DNA from: Sphagnum magellanicum
Lineage: Eukaryota > Streptophyta > Sphagnopsida > Sphagnales > Sphagnaceae
Direction of reading: 5' to 3'
Length of the DNA: 64,000 nucleotides
NCBI GenBank assembly: GCA_021904315.1
Contig: CM038910.1
Coordinates: 16,678,001 to 16,742,000, forward strand
This document shows, piece after piece, positions 24,612 through 36,610 of the stretch. Position 1 is the first letter of the stretch; the number at the start of each line of letters is the position of its first letter. The notes below the pieces were generated by a model, which saw nothing but the letters and a program-made list of their open reading frames with translations, was not told the DNA's origin and searched no databases. The position numbers were made by a program, and so were the translations under genes.

Positions 24612-25295
24612 GTTTGCAAACTAATAACTATTAATTTATTTTTATTATTAATGCAAACAAGTAAAAGAATGTGAACTTGCCAAGAAAACAAAAAATCTTA
24701 ATTAAAAAAAATCTAGTTGACAAATACACAAGCTAATAGTTAAAGAGCTCAAACTTAATGTAACTCATTACATTAAAACAAGTAGAAATCATAACCTTCT
24801 TCAAGTCTAATAATGCATAGTAAAGCTTAGAATAAGCCATGTAAAAAATTTAAATAATTGACACTTTTATTCTAACATAAATGGGTTGTTTTGTAAGATT
24901 TTTTTTTGCCTATAATCACAATCTTGTAAGGGTTTATACGAAATGTGACTATACACATTTAAATCACAATTCATTAGTGTCACACAAAAAAAAATGGGCA
25001 TCAAGGGCGTAATTTTAAAGGGGGTTTAGTATACTACGCTAAATGGTTTTGGTATCCTTGTTAGAATTCATTTTTCTAGGAAGTCCCTTGGGAAGATAAC
25101 TTCTCCATTGGACTATTCAGTGGTGGCCCTTGTTGCACTGTATATACATTTGCATCTTTGTCATTGGAAATTCAATAGAAATTCAATAAAATCAAAACTA
25201 AAAATTTTACAATTCACACTTGAACCAACAACATTGGCCATGGCTGGTAGTTTTAAACATACTTGCATTTCAATTACCTCATCTACTTTATGAAT
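24612..25295. repeat. Gene-less fragment of an HSPA12 repeat unit
   Basis: About 680 bp matching the 3' flank found left of each HSPA12 gene (compare 27260-28390), truncated just before the point where the coding region would follow. It breaks off after CTCATCTACTTTATGAA, beyond which the sequence is the DUF707 downstream region. It implies that the array once held a further unit here. Confidence 0.75.
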
Positions 25296-26662
25296 GACAA
25301 TTGGTCTTCTTTACCATAAGATATAACATGCAATTAAACCAGAATTACCTACTTACAAAATAAAATGACATGCATAACAATGGAGTAAATATGTGAAATA
25401 AGTGGAATATTAAATCATTTGCCCTTTACTCTTTACTAGTTGGTGAATCTTTTTTTCAAAAATGAAAAAAAGAAGGGTTTATTTGTGTTTTTCAATTGAA
25501 CAAAAAGTTTAAAACAATTTTTTTTAAAACAATCACCAAATTGTACATTAGGTTCTAATAAGTAGCCAAAAATAGAAAAGGATGCTTGGTTTCTTTAGTT
25601 TCATATTTTGTTTATAGACAAATTTGAATTAATTATTCCCTAAATCGAAACAAACTCTGTTAACAAATTGCTAATTGTCCAGAAGTAGGTAAGCTCGGTG
25701 GATATTTAGTTTCTATGCAAAAGGACCTGAATGGGTTTGGTTTCATAAACCGCATACGGTTTGCTTGTAACTGTGCACTTCACAAAATGCTGTTGGCATC
25801 GTAGTAAAGCAAATTCACATAACACCCAAATGCAAAAGAGATTAGTTCTTCAGTACCAAGAAGGTCGCATTTTGCAAGAAGAAAAAATTAAAGGTTGTGT
25901 CGAACAAATAACTGCAAAACAATTGTGTGAGGGGATGGATCACCTTCCAATTGGCTGCCTAAAAACCATTCGTCTCAAATCTCCATCACTACCTTCGTGT
26001 GAAAATTTGAATCAGAGGAAAGCTGCCCGGCTCTCATCATGCATGCCAACGAAAGTATGCTCCTGCTGTTGTAGTTATGCCAATGTTCTTGATCCCTCAT
26101 CTAAGATTGCAAAGCATTTGCTTTCAACTGGGAAAGTCTGGGACCAATAGCCTGCTGTTAAACACATGGAACTGCTGTTGGAATCCACGGAAAACGCCTG
26201 CTGCCAATTTCTTAATAAGGACCAGGAGATCTTGCCATTTTTTCACTCCTGAAAGGCATGATGCAAGTAATCACAGAGCTAAGCCAGAAACCAGATTGAT
26301 CTGGTACCATTCCAGTCCTCTTTCTGACCTAAATGAATTTACCTTTTAAAGTTCTGGCTGATGTACTTTGGTTTAGCTGCAAGTTGAATATGAAGTCCTT
26401 GCATTTGACCTTTTGGCTCCTCTAGAAAACCCAAACCATGAGAGACAGGCCAACTTGTTGCATGGCAACAAAATTGCTTCAATGGAAGTTTTCCTTTTGA
26501 AGGTGGAGATTGCGGAAACTGTGCCGCAGACAATATTATTTTGCTATTATACACAACCTGAATGTTACTAAGAGAAAAGAATGGAGTTGCTGCACAACTT
26601 GATGGCAGCCCCTCAAACAGCAGTATAAATGGGAACCAAAAACGGCTTGCTAGGCCTACTAC
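25296..26662 (-). other. Duplicated DUF707 downstream region (3' UTR-like)
   Basis: This matches 47156-48531, which lies just beyond the stop codon of the intact DUF707 gene. It probably holds the 3' UTR. The plus-strand frames at 25761-26150 and 26562-26909 are antisense to it and resemble no family. Confidence 0.5.
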
Positions 26663-26800
26663 TCAAGTTTGCTGTTTCTTTTGTGCTTCAATTTCTAACT
26701 TTTGCTTTTCATCTGCCAACTTCCAACGCTCGGTGTATAAACCCCATTCATACTTGCATCTGTCCCTCACCTGCATGATACCCCACCACTTCCCATCATC
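26663..26800 (-). pseudogene. Orphan terminal exon of DUF707 gene
   Basis: Copy of the last exon of the intact DUF707 gene (48532-48669): 45 codons and a stop, starting DDGKWWGIMQVRDRCKYEW. It retains the splice acceptor and about 430 bp of the preceding intron, up to the duplication junction at 27232. All other exons are absent to its right, where an HSPA12 unit follows. The only residue change I see from the functional exon is Leu for Met in ERWKxAD. It cannot make a DUF707 protein on its own. Confidence 0.88.
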
Positions 26801-27232
26801 CTCAAAACTTCATGCCACCTTTGAAAAGTCAGAATGGCTCCTGATCTTTTGCCAGCCAGCTAACACAGAAATTAAATATGGAGCCTTAGAAGGTGAATCT
26901 TGTAGTTAACTCCAGACCCATTTCAATGACTGGGAACTAAAATCCAAATCCAAGGTATGGAATGCCCTGATTGAATGCAGATTGTTCATATCATTCTGAG
27001 AAATTTAACAAAAAACATACCCCTTCTGTGGCAGGTTTGCTAGTGTCCACTTCTCCCTGTGTAGCCACACCAATCCACCATCATGTTAGCACCTAAATCT
27101 GGTTCTGGAAATGGAACTAAATAATCTTGACAACACACACATAATACAGAGAAACCATGGAGGCCAACATTGCTAGGCGACAAAACAGAATAAATGCAAC
27201 AGTATGAACAAAAGACAGGAATGGCTGAATGG

Positions 27233-28693
27233 GGATAATGTTAATGTTGCTTTGTGTGCAAATTGTGCAAACTAACAACAATGAATTCAGTTAAAAAGGG
27301 ATTAAATTTTAATTTTTTTAATGCAAACAAGCAAAAGAATGTGAACTTGCCAAGAAAACAGAAAATCTGAATTAAAAAAGTCTAATTGACAAATACACAA
27401 GCTAAAAGTTAAAAAACTCAGACTTAATGTAAATCATTACATTAAAACAAGAAGAAGTCACAACCTTCCTCAAGTCTAATAATGCATAGTAGAGCTTAGA
27501 ATAACCAATGTAAAATATTTAAATAATTGACACCTTTATTCCACCACAAATGGGTTGTTTTGTAAGATTTTTTTGGCCTATAATCACATTCTTGAAAGGG
27601 TTTACACAAAATGTGACTATACGTGTTTCAATCACAATTAATTAGTGTAACAAAAAACAAATAGGCACCAAGGCCGTAATTTTAAAAGGGGTTTACTCTA
27701 CTAAGCTAAATGGTTTTGGTATCCATGTTAGGCATCATCTTCTGGAAGTCCCTTGGGAAGATAACTTCAACATTGGACTACCGACCCAAACCAAAAACAT
27801 TTAAATAATAAATAAATAAATACCCCACCTAACTCCACCTTTGTTCGGTGGTGGCCCTTGTTGCACTGTATATACATTCCGTCTTCCAATAGAAGTGCAA
27901 GGAAGAATTCAAGGGATTCGTGCCTTGATATGTATCTATCAAGGAAGGTAGGTTGTTTGTCATGTTGAGATCCCCCAAATCACATTGCCCCGCCGTCCAT
28001 TGTGCCCTTCATACCATCAGAAAGTTCTCAAGAAATAAGTGTACATTAGAGAACTTCCCTAATGTTTGACCTATGGTGCAAGAGTTATTGAATATTGTAC
28101 CATTCTGTCATTGAAAATTCAATAAATTGAAGATTAATTTTTTGGGGGAAATCGAGGTGCTTTCGGTATTGTTGAAAAGCCCTCAATACATAGGATTTTA
28201 AGGAGGCGATTTTGTTAATGTTTAGGCGTAAGATGGGAGAGATATTGAATTTTTTGTAATCTTTGTCATTGGAAATTCAATGAAAATTCAAAAAGATCAA
28301 AACTCAAAATTTACCATTCACACTTGAACTAACAACATTGGCCATGTCTAGTAGTTTTAAACATACTTGCATTTCATTTCCCTCATCTACTCTATGAAAT
28401 TCTTTGCATGAAATATATTATGCAGTTGAATGCCCTGTGTCTGCTATCAGCACAAGAATATACATCACAAAGCTGCTCCAACAAGGTACGGTTCACAGAT
28501 GAGAAAACCCATCCAGAAGAGTTTGTTCCTTTACACCTGAATCCAAAATTCCTGGTAGGGGAAAAAAAAATAGGGCTGAACAAACGCAACACCTCAGAGA
28601 GCGAGTGGTATTGCAATTCATGGCAGACTCTCCAATCCCATGAGCATTGTTGGATTGTGAGTCTAAAACTGCAGAACAATCAGGCTACACACA
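27233..28693. other. Junction and 3' flank of HSPA12 gene A2
   Basis: It starts at the tandem duplication junction and is equivalent to 5764-6967. It is longer than that flank because it has about 225 bp at roughly 27878-28105 that A1 lacks. No gene is seen. Confidence 0.65.
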
Positions 28694-30559
28694 TTACATG
28701 GAAAGGATTTGGCCATCACTCCAAGTGAGGGGGAGCCGCATCTCATGAACCTTAGATTTGTCTCCAAAATTAAGACCTACAGCTTTCATCTCTATACTGC
28801 TGCAACCAAAGTACATGGAGACACTGACTCGAGCTATCGCATCTGTCCCTCCACCGACGTTAGAAATGTCTATCACCAACTCACCTTCCTTTTGAGCTGA
28901 TCCTCCCTTTGTGTATCTTGGGGAGACATCATCAGAGCTGTAGAGTACGAGGTGCATCACCTTCTGTCTAGGGTAATTTGCCACAAGCGTTTTGGTGACA
29001 CAATGATCAACTGCTACCTGACTTCCCTTCTGCACATAAATGCAGAATCGGTTCATGCACCTCTTCGTGTTACCTACCTGCTTACAGTACTCAGCAGGAT
29101 CTCCTTCCTCAAAACGTTGCCGGATACTCACTCCATAGGTTTTTCTGGCAATTCTAGAAATGATTGCTCCAGGGTTCATTGCCAGCGCTACTGCACCCTG
29201 ACAAACTGCACTTCCAGGATTCGGGGGACTAATTATCCGTTGAACCTCAGCTGCAAAGCTGTTCTTTATTCTTGCCATAAGGTAAGGGGAGCCTGCGAAA
29301 CCACCTACCACCAACATTACCTTGATGTCATGGGTCTGCGAGAGTTGTGCAGCAATTAGGTCAAGGTTCTCATTCACCACCGGATCGAAGATTGCTTTCA
29401 TCTCTGAATGGGAAAGCTCAATTTCATGATATGACTCACGTTCTGGTAATCCTTGCTCCCGCTCCCGATCCTCCCAGGCTCTTGCCAATTTGTGCGGGAG
29501 TTGAAGCTCTATGTCACCGCCAATGGTCGAAGGATCACCAAAAGTTCGCTTGATTTCCTCCCATGTTTTGAGCAATTGAGACTTATAGGCTGGGTTCTGC
29601 TCGAAATACTCGAGAAGACATCCGATCTTCTGACACATGAATGTGATGAAGTTCTTGTCAACATACGTGCCCCCACAAAAGCCACCAGTGCTGCGTGTAA
29701 CTTCTCTCACCCTGTAGCTATCATCATCTCCCACCCATTCTTGAACAACTATGTCAGATGTTCCTCCTCCAATGTCAACAACCAATAGCTTATCACCCTT
29801 TTGGAGGTTCAGATGTTCGCTATTGCGATGGTAATGACAGGAGGCTGCCTCTGGCTCCAAAACCATGATGAGAGGATGTGGGCTGGCATATCGACGTTGC
29901 GATGATCCGTTTGGACCACCACCACCACTACCCACTACAAGACCGGCATCAGCCATACACTGTTTCATCTTGCGCTTGGCACTGTCGCTCCAGATGGAAG
30001 GAACCGTGACACACCACTGTACTGATTCCATGGAAAGCTGTTCCCCATAATGCGTCTGCAGTTCTTCCATGATGAACCTGCCAATCTCTCGCAAGTAATC
30101 GCTGATGACTCGATTCACCGTCAGTCCCGGAGGATAGATGGTAGCACTAGGTGACGCCGTTCCATCATCGCCACCCAGCTCAATAAGATCCAGCTTGAAT
30201 CTCGTCAGATACGTGCCCAGAACCGGCACATCAACAGCTGCAGCTTGTTGCTGACGATGATCCCGCATCTTCCGCAGCAACCCACAGTCCTTCTCAAGTT
30301 CAAGGCGAGCCGGATATCCCCAAGACTTGCACACGTACTGATCTTCGCCTCCTGCATCAGAAGAATCTACCGGTTTGTAGTAAATCCCGGTGATGGTTTT
30401 GCAGTAGGGTCTGGATGCTTCTGCCCAGTCGTAGAATGTGAAGATGTCCTTGGGCTTGGATTTGTGTGCGAAAGCATAACCAGAGTACGTGGTGCCGAAA
30501 TCCAGTCCCACCACCACTCTCACTCCTCCTCCTCCGGAAGCAGACTCCGCATGATCCAT
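28694..30559 (-). CDS. HSPA12-type atypical Hsp70, copy A2 (621 aa)
   Basis: Intact, intronless counterpart of A1 in duplication copy 2, with identical length and ATP-site motifs. The frame is open upstream to 30688, giving a possible arginine-rich N-terminal extension, but the ATG at 30559 is the start conserved in all copies. It shares residues 316-350 almost exactly with A1 (differences Q316L, D328Q and R332T), as expected from the duplication. Its C-terminal patch is however unlike A1: SIRQR at 478-482, K493, R500, M502 and VMHLV at 534-538. It also carries unique V13, E166 and C586. Function is unknown beyond probable ATP-dependent binding. Confidence 0.92.
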   Translation of the reverse strand: MDHAESASGGGGVRVVVGLDFGTTYSGYAFAHKSKPKDIFTFYDWAEASRPYCKTITGIYYKPVDSSDAGGEDQYVCKSWGYPARLELEKDCGLLRKMRDHRQQQAAAVDVPVLGTYLTRFKLDLIELGGDDGTASPSATIYPPGLTVNRVISDYLREIGRFIMEELQTHYGEQLSMESVQWCVTVPSIWSDSAKRKMKQCMADAGLVVGSGGGGPNGSSQRRYASPHPLIMVLEPEAASCHYHRNSEHLNLQKGDKLLVVDIGGGTSDIVVQEWVGDDDSYRVREVTRSTGGFCGGTYVDKNFITFMCQKIGCLLEYFEQNPAYKSQLLKTWEEIKRTFGDPSTIGGDIELQLPHKLARAWEDREREQGLPERESYHEIELSHSEMKAIFDPVVNENLDLIAAQLSQTHDIKVMLVVGGFAGSPYLMARIKNSFAAEVQRIISPPNPGSAVCQGAVALAMNPGAIISRIARKTYGVSIRQRFEEGDPAEYCKQVGNTKRCMNRFCIYVQKGSQVAVDHCVTKTLVANYPRQKVMHLVLYSSDDVSPRYTKGGSAQKEGELVIDISNVGGGTDAIARVSVSMYFGCSSIEMKAVGLNFGDKSKVHEMRLPLTWSDGQILSM

Positions 30560-31260
30560 TGTCACAGTTCTCCTCCTCCTCCTCCTCCTCCTCGTCACCT
30601 TCAAAACAACAACTCCTGCAAACAAAGTCTCCGAACTTGGACTCTCCCAAAGGTTGCGGCTCTTGCACGACGATGACTGCAGAAACACAGAAACTCCAAA
30701 CTACCCAAATTTAGGACAAAACCTCAACTCAACAACCAAGTCTTACGATCACTCTCAATCGGTCAAGCAATCGATCACAAAACCCTTTGTTCAAGAAATT
30801 CAGCAACCCAACAAAATCTTCCTCAAAAAACTGGACAGGACGCAAGAGGTCTGTTGGGTACCGACAGTTCTGGATTACGGTCAATAGTAGCCTTTGAACT
30901 CTAGAACTCCAAGGATGAGCGAGCGAGCGAGCTGCTACTAGTTGTGCAAAGCCATGAGCCACCTTTCTTCCCTACTCACAAGACTTGCTTGCTGTCTACA
31001 CTGAGCAGCATCGGGCGTGCGTGCGTCTTATGAAGGCGCCGGACATGCCACAAGAGTCGAAGAGAAATTGTGTGCAGGAGAAGAAGAAGAAGAAAACCGG
31101 AAAGTCTAGCGTTTCCAGGAAGGTCGTTACCGAGGACGAGTGGGCGACGAAAAAGCAAGATACCGCGTTCGCATAGTCGCGCGTAAGAATCCTCGTACGA
31201 CGCAAAACGAGGGACACCGACACCACGAAGAAAACAAACAAACCAAAATGAGGCACTGTT
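30560..31260 (-). promoter_or_regulatory. 5' leader and presumed promoter of HSPA12 copy A2
   Basis: Conserved counterpart of 8834-9590, without the 50-bp start-codon duplication of A1. The plus-strand lysine-rich frame is 30985-31176. Confidence 0.45.
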
Positions 31261-32532
31261 GGTGATGAAATTTAGTGGAAGAATTTGCTTCTTCTCTAAC
31301 TAGTACATGCTCTAGTTCTTCTCATCTTCACTTTCATCCACTTTTCTGCATCCAATATGCTTCTGCTTCCAAACATTCTTCTTCATTTTGACATCATCTT
31401 TACTTACATCCAATTTCTTATGCTTTAAAACTCTTTCATCCTCTTCATTTTTCATCATTTTCACTTTCCCCAAAAACATTTGCTGCTCAACATGTTTACA
31501 ACCTTTACCTTCACATTCATCCTGTTTTTTTCCTTCTTTGTCCCTTTTTTTTTCCCGCTTGGAAACATGCTTGCCTTCTCCATCATCTTGATTTCGAAAT
31601 TAACTCCATCATTATATTTTTTCATCCAATATTTTTTTGGAGAGCTTGTAATTAATATTCCAGTCAAAGGACATATGTGAAATCATTAATTATAGTTTGA
31701 TCATCATTTAATTATTTTTTATTATTACAAATTAGACCCAAAACTTGAGCAACATTATTTTTTATTTATAATATTTATTATTATAAATTTATTATAAATA
31801 ATAATATATATTTTTATTTCAATTATTTTTCATCGTATCAATTGTTGACATGTGTCACCACTTAAACTAGATTAAAAACCTAATTTAAATGGTTAAATAA
31901 ATCATCTGATCTATCTACTTAGGTTAACTTGGATAACCACCTCACCTAGGTAGTCTAAGTAGGTATGGAATATTCAATCAATATTCCAATGTTGACCACA
32001 ACAAATGTCATTTGTGAAATGTGATCCCTGTACCCCAAGGATGGAGTTCAACTCTTGTACCACCCACCCCAGTTATAGTGTAAATAGTTTAATGATTATT
32101 TTATTTAGACCATATTTCATTTAAACATTATACAAAATCTCAAATTGATCATTCATATCGTATTGATAATTTGTCTAATTGAGAAAATTGAAAATTTATT
32201 CAAAAATTTCTTCAATAATGTACACAGTTATATGATTTATGTTTTAAATTTTAATTCATTTCCAAGAAAATATTTTAAGTTTGCTATTGAATAACATTTC
32301 AATGACCATTTTTTGGAAAAACTAAATACAAACACATGATTTGTAAATGGAAAAACCGTTGTGGCTAATACATGAATAAATAAAATATATCTTTCATATC
32401 TTAAACCTTCATTTGATTGAAGAATTTATATTATATCATTGTTTTTCTAATATATAATGATTTTACCACTAACTTTTAATTTAAACATATGGGTTCATAT
32501 AATTTATCCACATAAAATATTTACAAATGATC

Positions 32533-32535
<3 letters not shown>

Positions 32536-32598
<63 letters not shown>
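32536..32598. repeat. (AT)n microsatellite
   Basis: About 63 bp of AT dinucleotides, expanded relative to 13019-13046 in copy 1. A trinucleotide (AAT)n run follows at about 32652-32682. Confidence 0.92.
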
Positions 32599-32605
<7 letters not shown>

Positions 32606-32649
32606 TAAATATGATATATAAATTTAATTTTAATATTTTTAATTTGATT

Positions 32650-32681
<32 letters not shown>

Positions 32682-35600
32682 TTTAACTAATTTTCTGAAA
32701 TTATAAATTTTATTCATTTGTACACATATAATATAATATAATTGTATACTTTTTTACATATGTAAAATAAATTCATTTTTATATTTATAGTATATAAATT
32801 ACTTAAATTTATGATGAAAGTTTAACGTACAAATAAATTATATACTTCCCACATCTTACACTTCTTCTTCTTTTTTAAATTACAATATACAAGTTTATTT
32901 ATTATATATTATAATTTTCAATTAAATTTTATTTTTGTAATATCTAATTTATTCACATTGAATATTTAAAATGGATCATATATCAAGTATATTTGAGAAA
33001 AATGTACAAAAGGTTCTTATATAACCTATATGTACAATGTTAACCAAAATCAATTCCTTACATGTGGTAGTTCAATATGTCTTTTTATATTCATATTAAA
33101 TTATTGATGATCATTTTTGAATTGTTGTAAAATAATTGTATGACCACATTGTCTATGTAATGACACATCATTTTGTTCATGTTATTATTTAGTCATATTT
33201 TAAATGACTTTGTCATTACCACATTTTCAAATGATATCTTAAACATCCATGTCACTTTGTCATCAATCATGAATGCCATGTGAATGGAAACTTGCAATAA
33301 AAAAGCGATGTCATCATTCCTATTACCATGTTATCATATACTAGTCAAATGCAGCACTAATATATGACTATAACTTTTTTCACATAGGATTAGAAATAAT
33401 ATCCTATGACTATAACCAACTATGTAGTTGTTTAAAACAACTAATCATCAATTTTTTGGTTGCAAAGGATAGAATTCATTCTAGTGAAATGATATCATTA
33501 AAATGGATAGTTTCACATGGAAGGTTTCATACATTAAAACAAAATTTTCTTCAAAATAAAACATTGTGATTCACCTTTTTACATACTCCCCATTGATAAT
33601 AATAAAAATGCCAAACCACAAGCCAATCACTAACTCCCTAAATGTTGTTAGTTGATGTGGCATTAGATGATAATCATGTTGAAACTTAAACTATTTGATA
33701 TTTCTATTTTGTAAAAGTTATTTTATCAAAGAAACATATAGTTATTGGGAATTTAAAATTAATCTTTTTGTTCCAAATGGTAGTCAAAAAACTAAACCCA
33801 TGCTAAAAATGAGTACATTCCCCTATTTTTCATCAAAAGTTTTGGTTACCATTTCTATGACAATTCTATCTTCATTACATTCAAGTTGGCTTGAGTGCAA
33901 ATTTACCATAAATCCTCAAAATTGAGATTTTGTATGACATGTTTTAAATTTTAATACTTCATCGTGTTATTGGGTTCAAACGAATGTTAGAAAGTTTTTA
34001 ATTTGAAGAAGATTCATATTTGAATTCTAAGTCAAATTCTAAGGCATCAAAATTTTTTTAAATCAAGGTTTTGTTGGAAATGCCCTTGGAATTAGATTAG
34101 GTAACCAAGTCTTTAAAAGAAAGAAATAAAACCTGAATTCATGGAGGTGTTGTCCCTTTTCAAATAGTTTAAGGTTCTCTAATTGAATAAGTACAACTTT
34201 TTGATAAAAATAAAAGAATGACCTTACTTTTTATGCAAATAGTTAGTTGTGGGTAATGGAGATGGAATTTGACCTAATTTTAAATTGGACATGGTTTTAA
34301 TTTTGTTACAAAAAGACTATCCAACTAGATTTGTTACAAATGTAAAAAGCCAATCTTAAGACTAGACTGATGGTTCCTTTTTAAATTAAAACTAAACAAT
34401 ATTTGTTCAAACTTTAGTTTCAGGGCCCTCTCAAGGCCAATGCATATAAAGAATAGTAGAATGAAAATGATCCACATACGGCTGAACCTAAAACATTTTC
34501 CATCCATCCACATGTCTCATACAATAATATTATTTAATATGGATATAATATAATATATATTATTATTTTGGAGGTGGAATTAGACCTAGTAATATTATAT
34601 TTATCCATATTATATGCATTCATCCACATCCTCATACAACCTTGCAATGTTGCTTTTGATTATTTATATGGCTTTTCAAGTTCATTGATCATGATTAGTG
34701 CTTCATGCTTTAGCATTTTCCTCCCTTCATATGACCAAATCCATTTTCTAACAAAACTATTTTTGTCCATGAACTATACCCTTCATGAGAAATGAATCAT
34801 TGTAGCTTAGCCACATATTAAGTAGGTTGATGGTGAAAAAAGGTGTAAATGTTTAGTATAAGCAAAAAGATTTCTTTGATTGCCTTACCTATTGTTAGCC
34901 CCTAACACTACGGGGCTTTAATGTCAAGAGCAATTCCAAAAGGTTACATGTTTGTTTTTGGGCTACATTTAGGGTTTTAGTTTCAAGGGATTAGGTCCTT
35001 TTTTCTTATTCAAGGTATTGGGAAAATTGATGGATATAAGACCCTTTAACACAAGTGGATGAATGCACAATTAAGGGGACAATTTGGATTCTCAGATTGT
35101 AATTTTTCTGGATTGTAAATGAACTTAAAATGTAAAGTCATATTCAGCATTAACATCATCAAAATTTTAATTATCCATGTTGTAATACACTTTAGTTAAA
35201 ATAATATTAAAAAATATGGATGGATTTTTTTAAAAAGTGTATTCGTAATGAACTTTCAAATGATAACACTATGTTTCTCATGCAAATATAGTAGTGCAAA
35301 ATGTGAATTCAAAAAGTATGTCATATTGATGTCAGAACAAAAAATTGACCACCATCAAATAAGGAATTTAAAAATAAGGTGCATTGAAAAAAATTAAACG
35401 CCATGATTTTTGTCATTTTTACCATTTATAATCCATTTCATAGTAAAATGATAAGCTTTCACATCAATTTTTGGACCAATCACATGTTTAATGATATCTA
35501 AAAGGTTGTTTACCAATACTTCGGACCAAAATCATAATGGATAATTATAATATTTATAATTTCATAATTATTATAATTGCAAAAATGTGTGAAAACACCA

Positions 35601-36339
35601 TGAAAACTTTGGCATACAAACATTGTACAAATTTTACATTTCAATTGCATGGAAATGATGGAAGCAAATCATGATTTATGATAACATTATTATAACAAGA
35701 ATTTACACATTATTTGTACCTAAACAAATATTTGTGGATTTCACATTAATTTAACCATAATACAACATGACAAATGTATTAACACTACACACAAACTTTA
35801 AACAACAAATCTATACCAAAAATTTGATTTTTTGTTAGTTAGGATTTTGTGATGGGGAGTTCACAAATATGCATAATGGGGGTTTGTTTTGATCTTGAGA
35901 GTTTACAAATGCATAATGGGGATTGATTTCGTCTTGAAAGTTGGGTGCACATTAGGTATAAATAGACATTTTAAGATGTAACTATGTTTAATTTTCATTG
36001 TGATATTTGGTTATTTAAGTTGATATTAACTTTTTTGGATGAACTCTCACAACAATATTCTTGATATATTGTGAGAGTATGGAATATCCAAGAAAAAAAA
36101 ATATAAATTTTTTTTAAATTGTTTAAAGGGCTTTTTTAAATACCTAAAAAACATTTATGTATATATTTACATTATAATATAAAGCAGCATTTTTTTAAGT
36201 CATAAGCATTGAAGCTATTTTAAAATTAGTTTGTAAATCATGATTTTAAGCAATTTTATGAAATATTATGCTTAAATAAAGACCTAGTAAAATATTTTAA
36301 AAGCAAGTGGCTCCTTACACCTAGTTTGGACCCAACTCA

Positions 36340-36610
36340 CAAATATGCATATGTGGGTCTTGTTTTCATCTTAGGAATTCACAAATATACATAATGTGGG
36401 TCTTGTTTTCATCTTGGGAACTCATAAATATGCAAAAAGGGGGGTCTATGTTCATTTTAAGAGTTTGTGAATATGCATAATGAAGATTTTTTTTCATTTT
36501 AGGAACTCACAAATATGTATAATGGGGGTTTTCTTTAGGTTTTTGGAACTCACAAATGCATAACAAAGGTATGTTTTGATCTTAGGAACTCACAAATGCA
36601 AAATGACAAG
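36340..36610. repeat. Tandem repeat array, unit about 45-50 bp (copy 2)
   Basis: Counterpart of 16765-17080, one unit shorter. Confidence 0.75.

Larger units (their letters stand above)
5764..27232. repeat. Tandem segmental duplication, copy 1 (about 21.5 kb)
   Basis: The whole interval matches 27233-49102 in direct orientation at high identity, judged by eye, through genes and spacers alike. It carries HSPA12 genes A1 and B1, a gene-less HSPA12 flank fragment, and the last exon of a DUF707 gene. The right junction at about 27232/27233 joins DUF707 intron sequence directly to the start of the next HSPA12 unit. Relative to copy 2 it has an extra 2.2 kb at about 9975-12190 and lacks about 2.27 kb at about 21008. 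Confidence 0.92.

Noticed and set aside
25761-26150. 129-aa cysteine-containing frame (also 47629-48018)
   Set aside because: It lies antisense in the probable DUF707 3' UTR and resembles no known protein.
28694-30688. Longer N-terminal start for HSPA12 A2 (and B2) with an arginine-rich extension
   Set aside because: The same frame is closed in B1 and shifted in A1; the extension is translated from the (GGA)n leader repeat.
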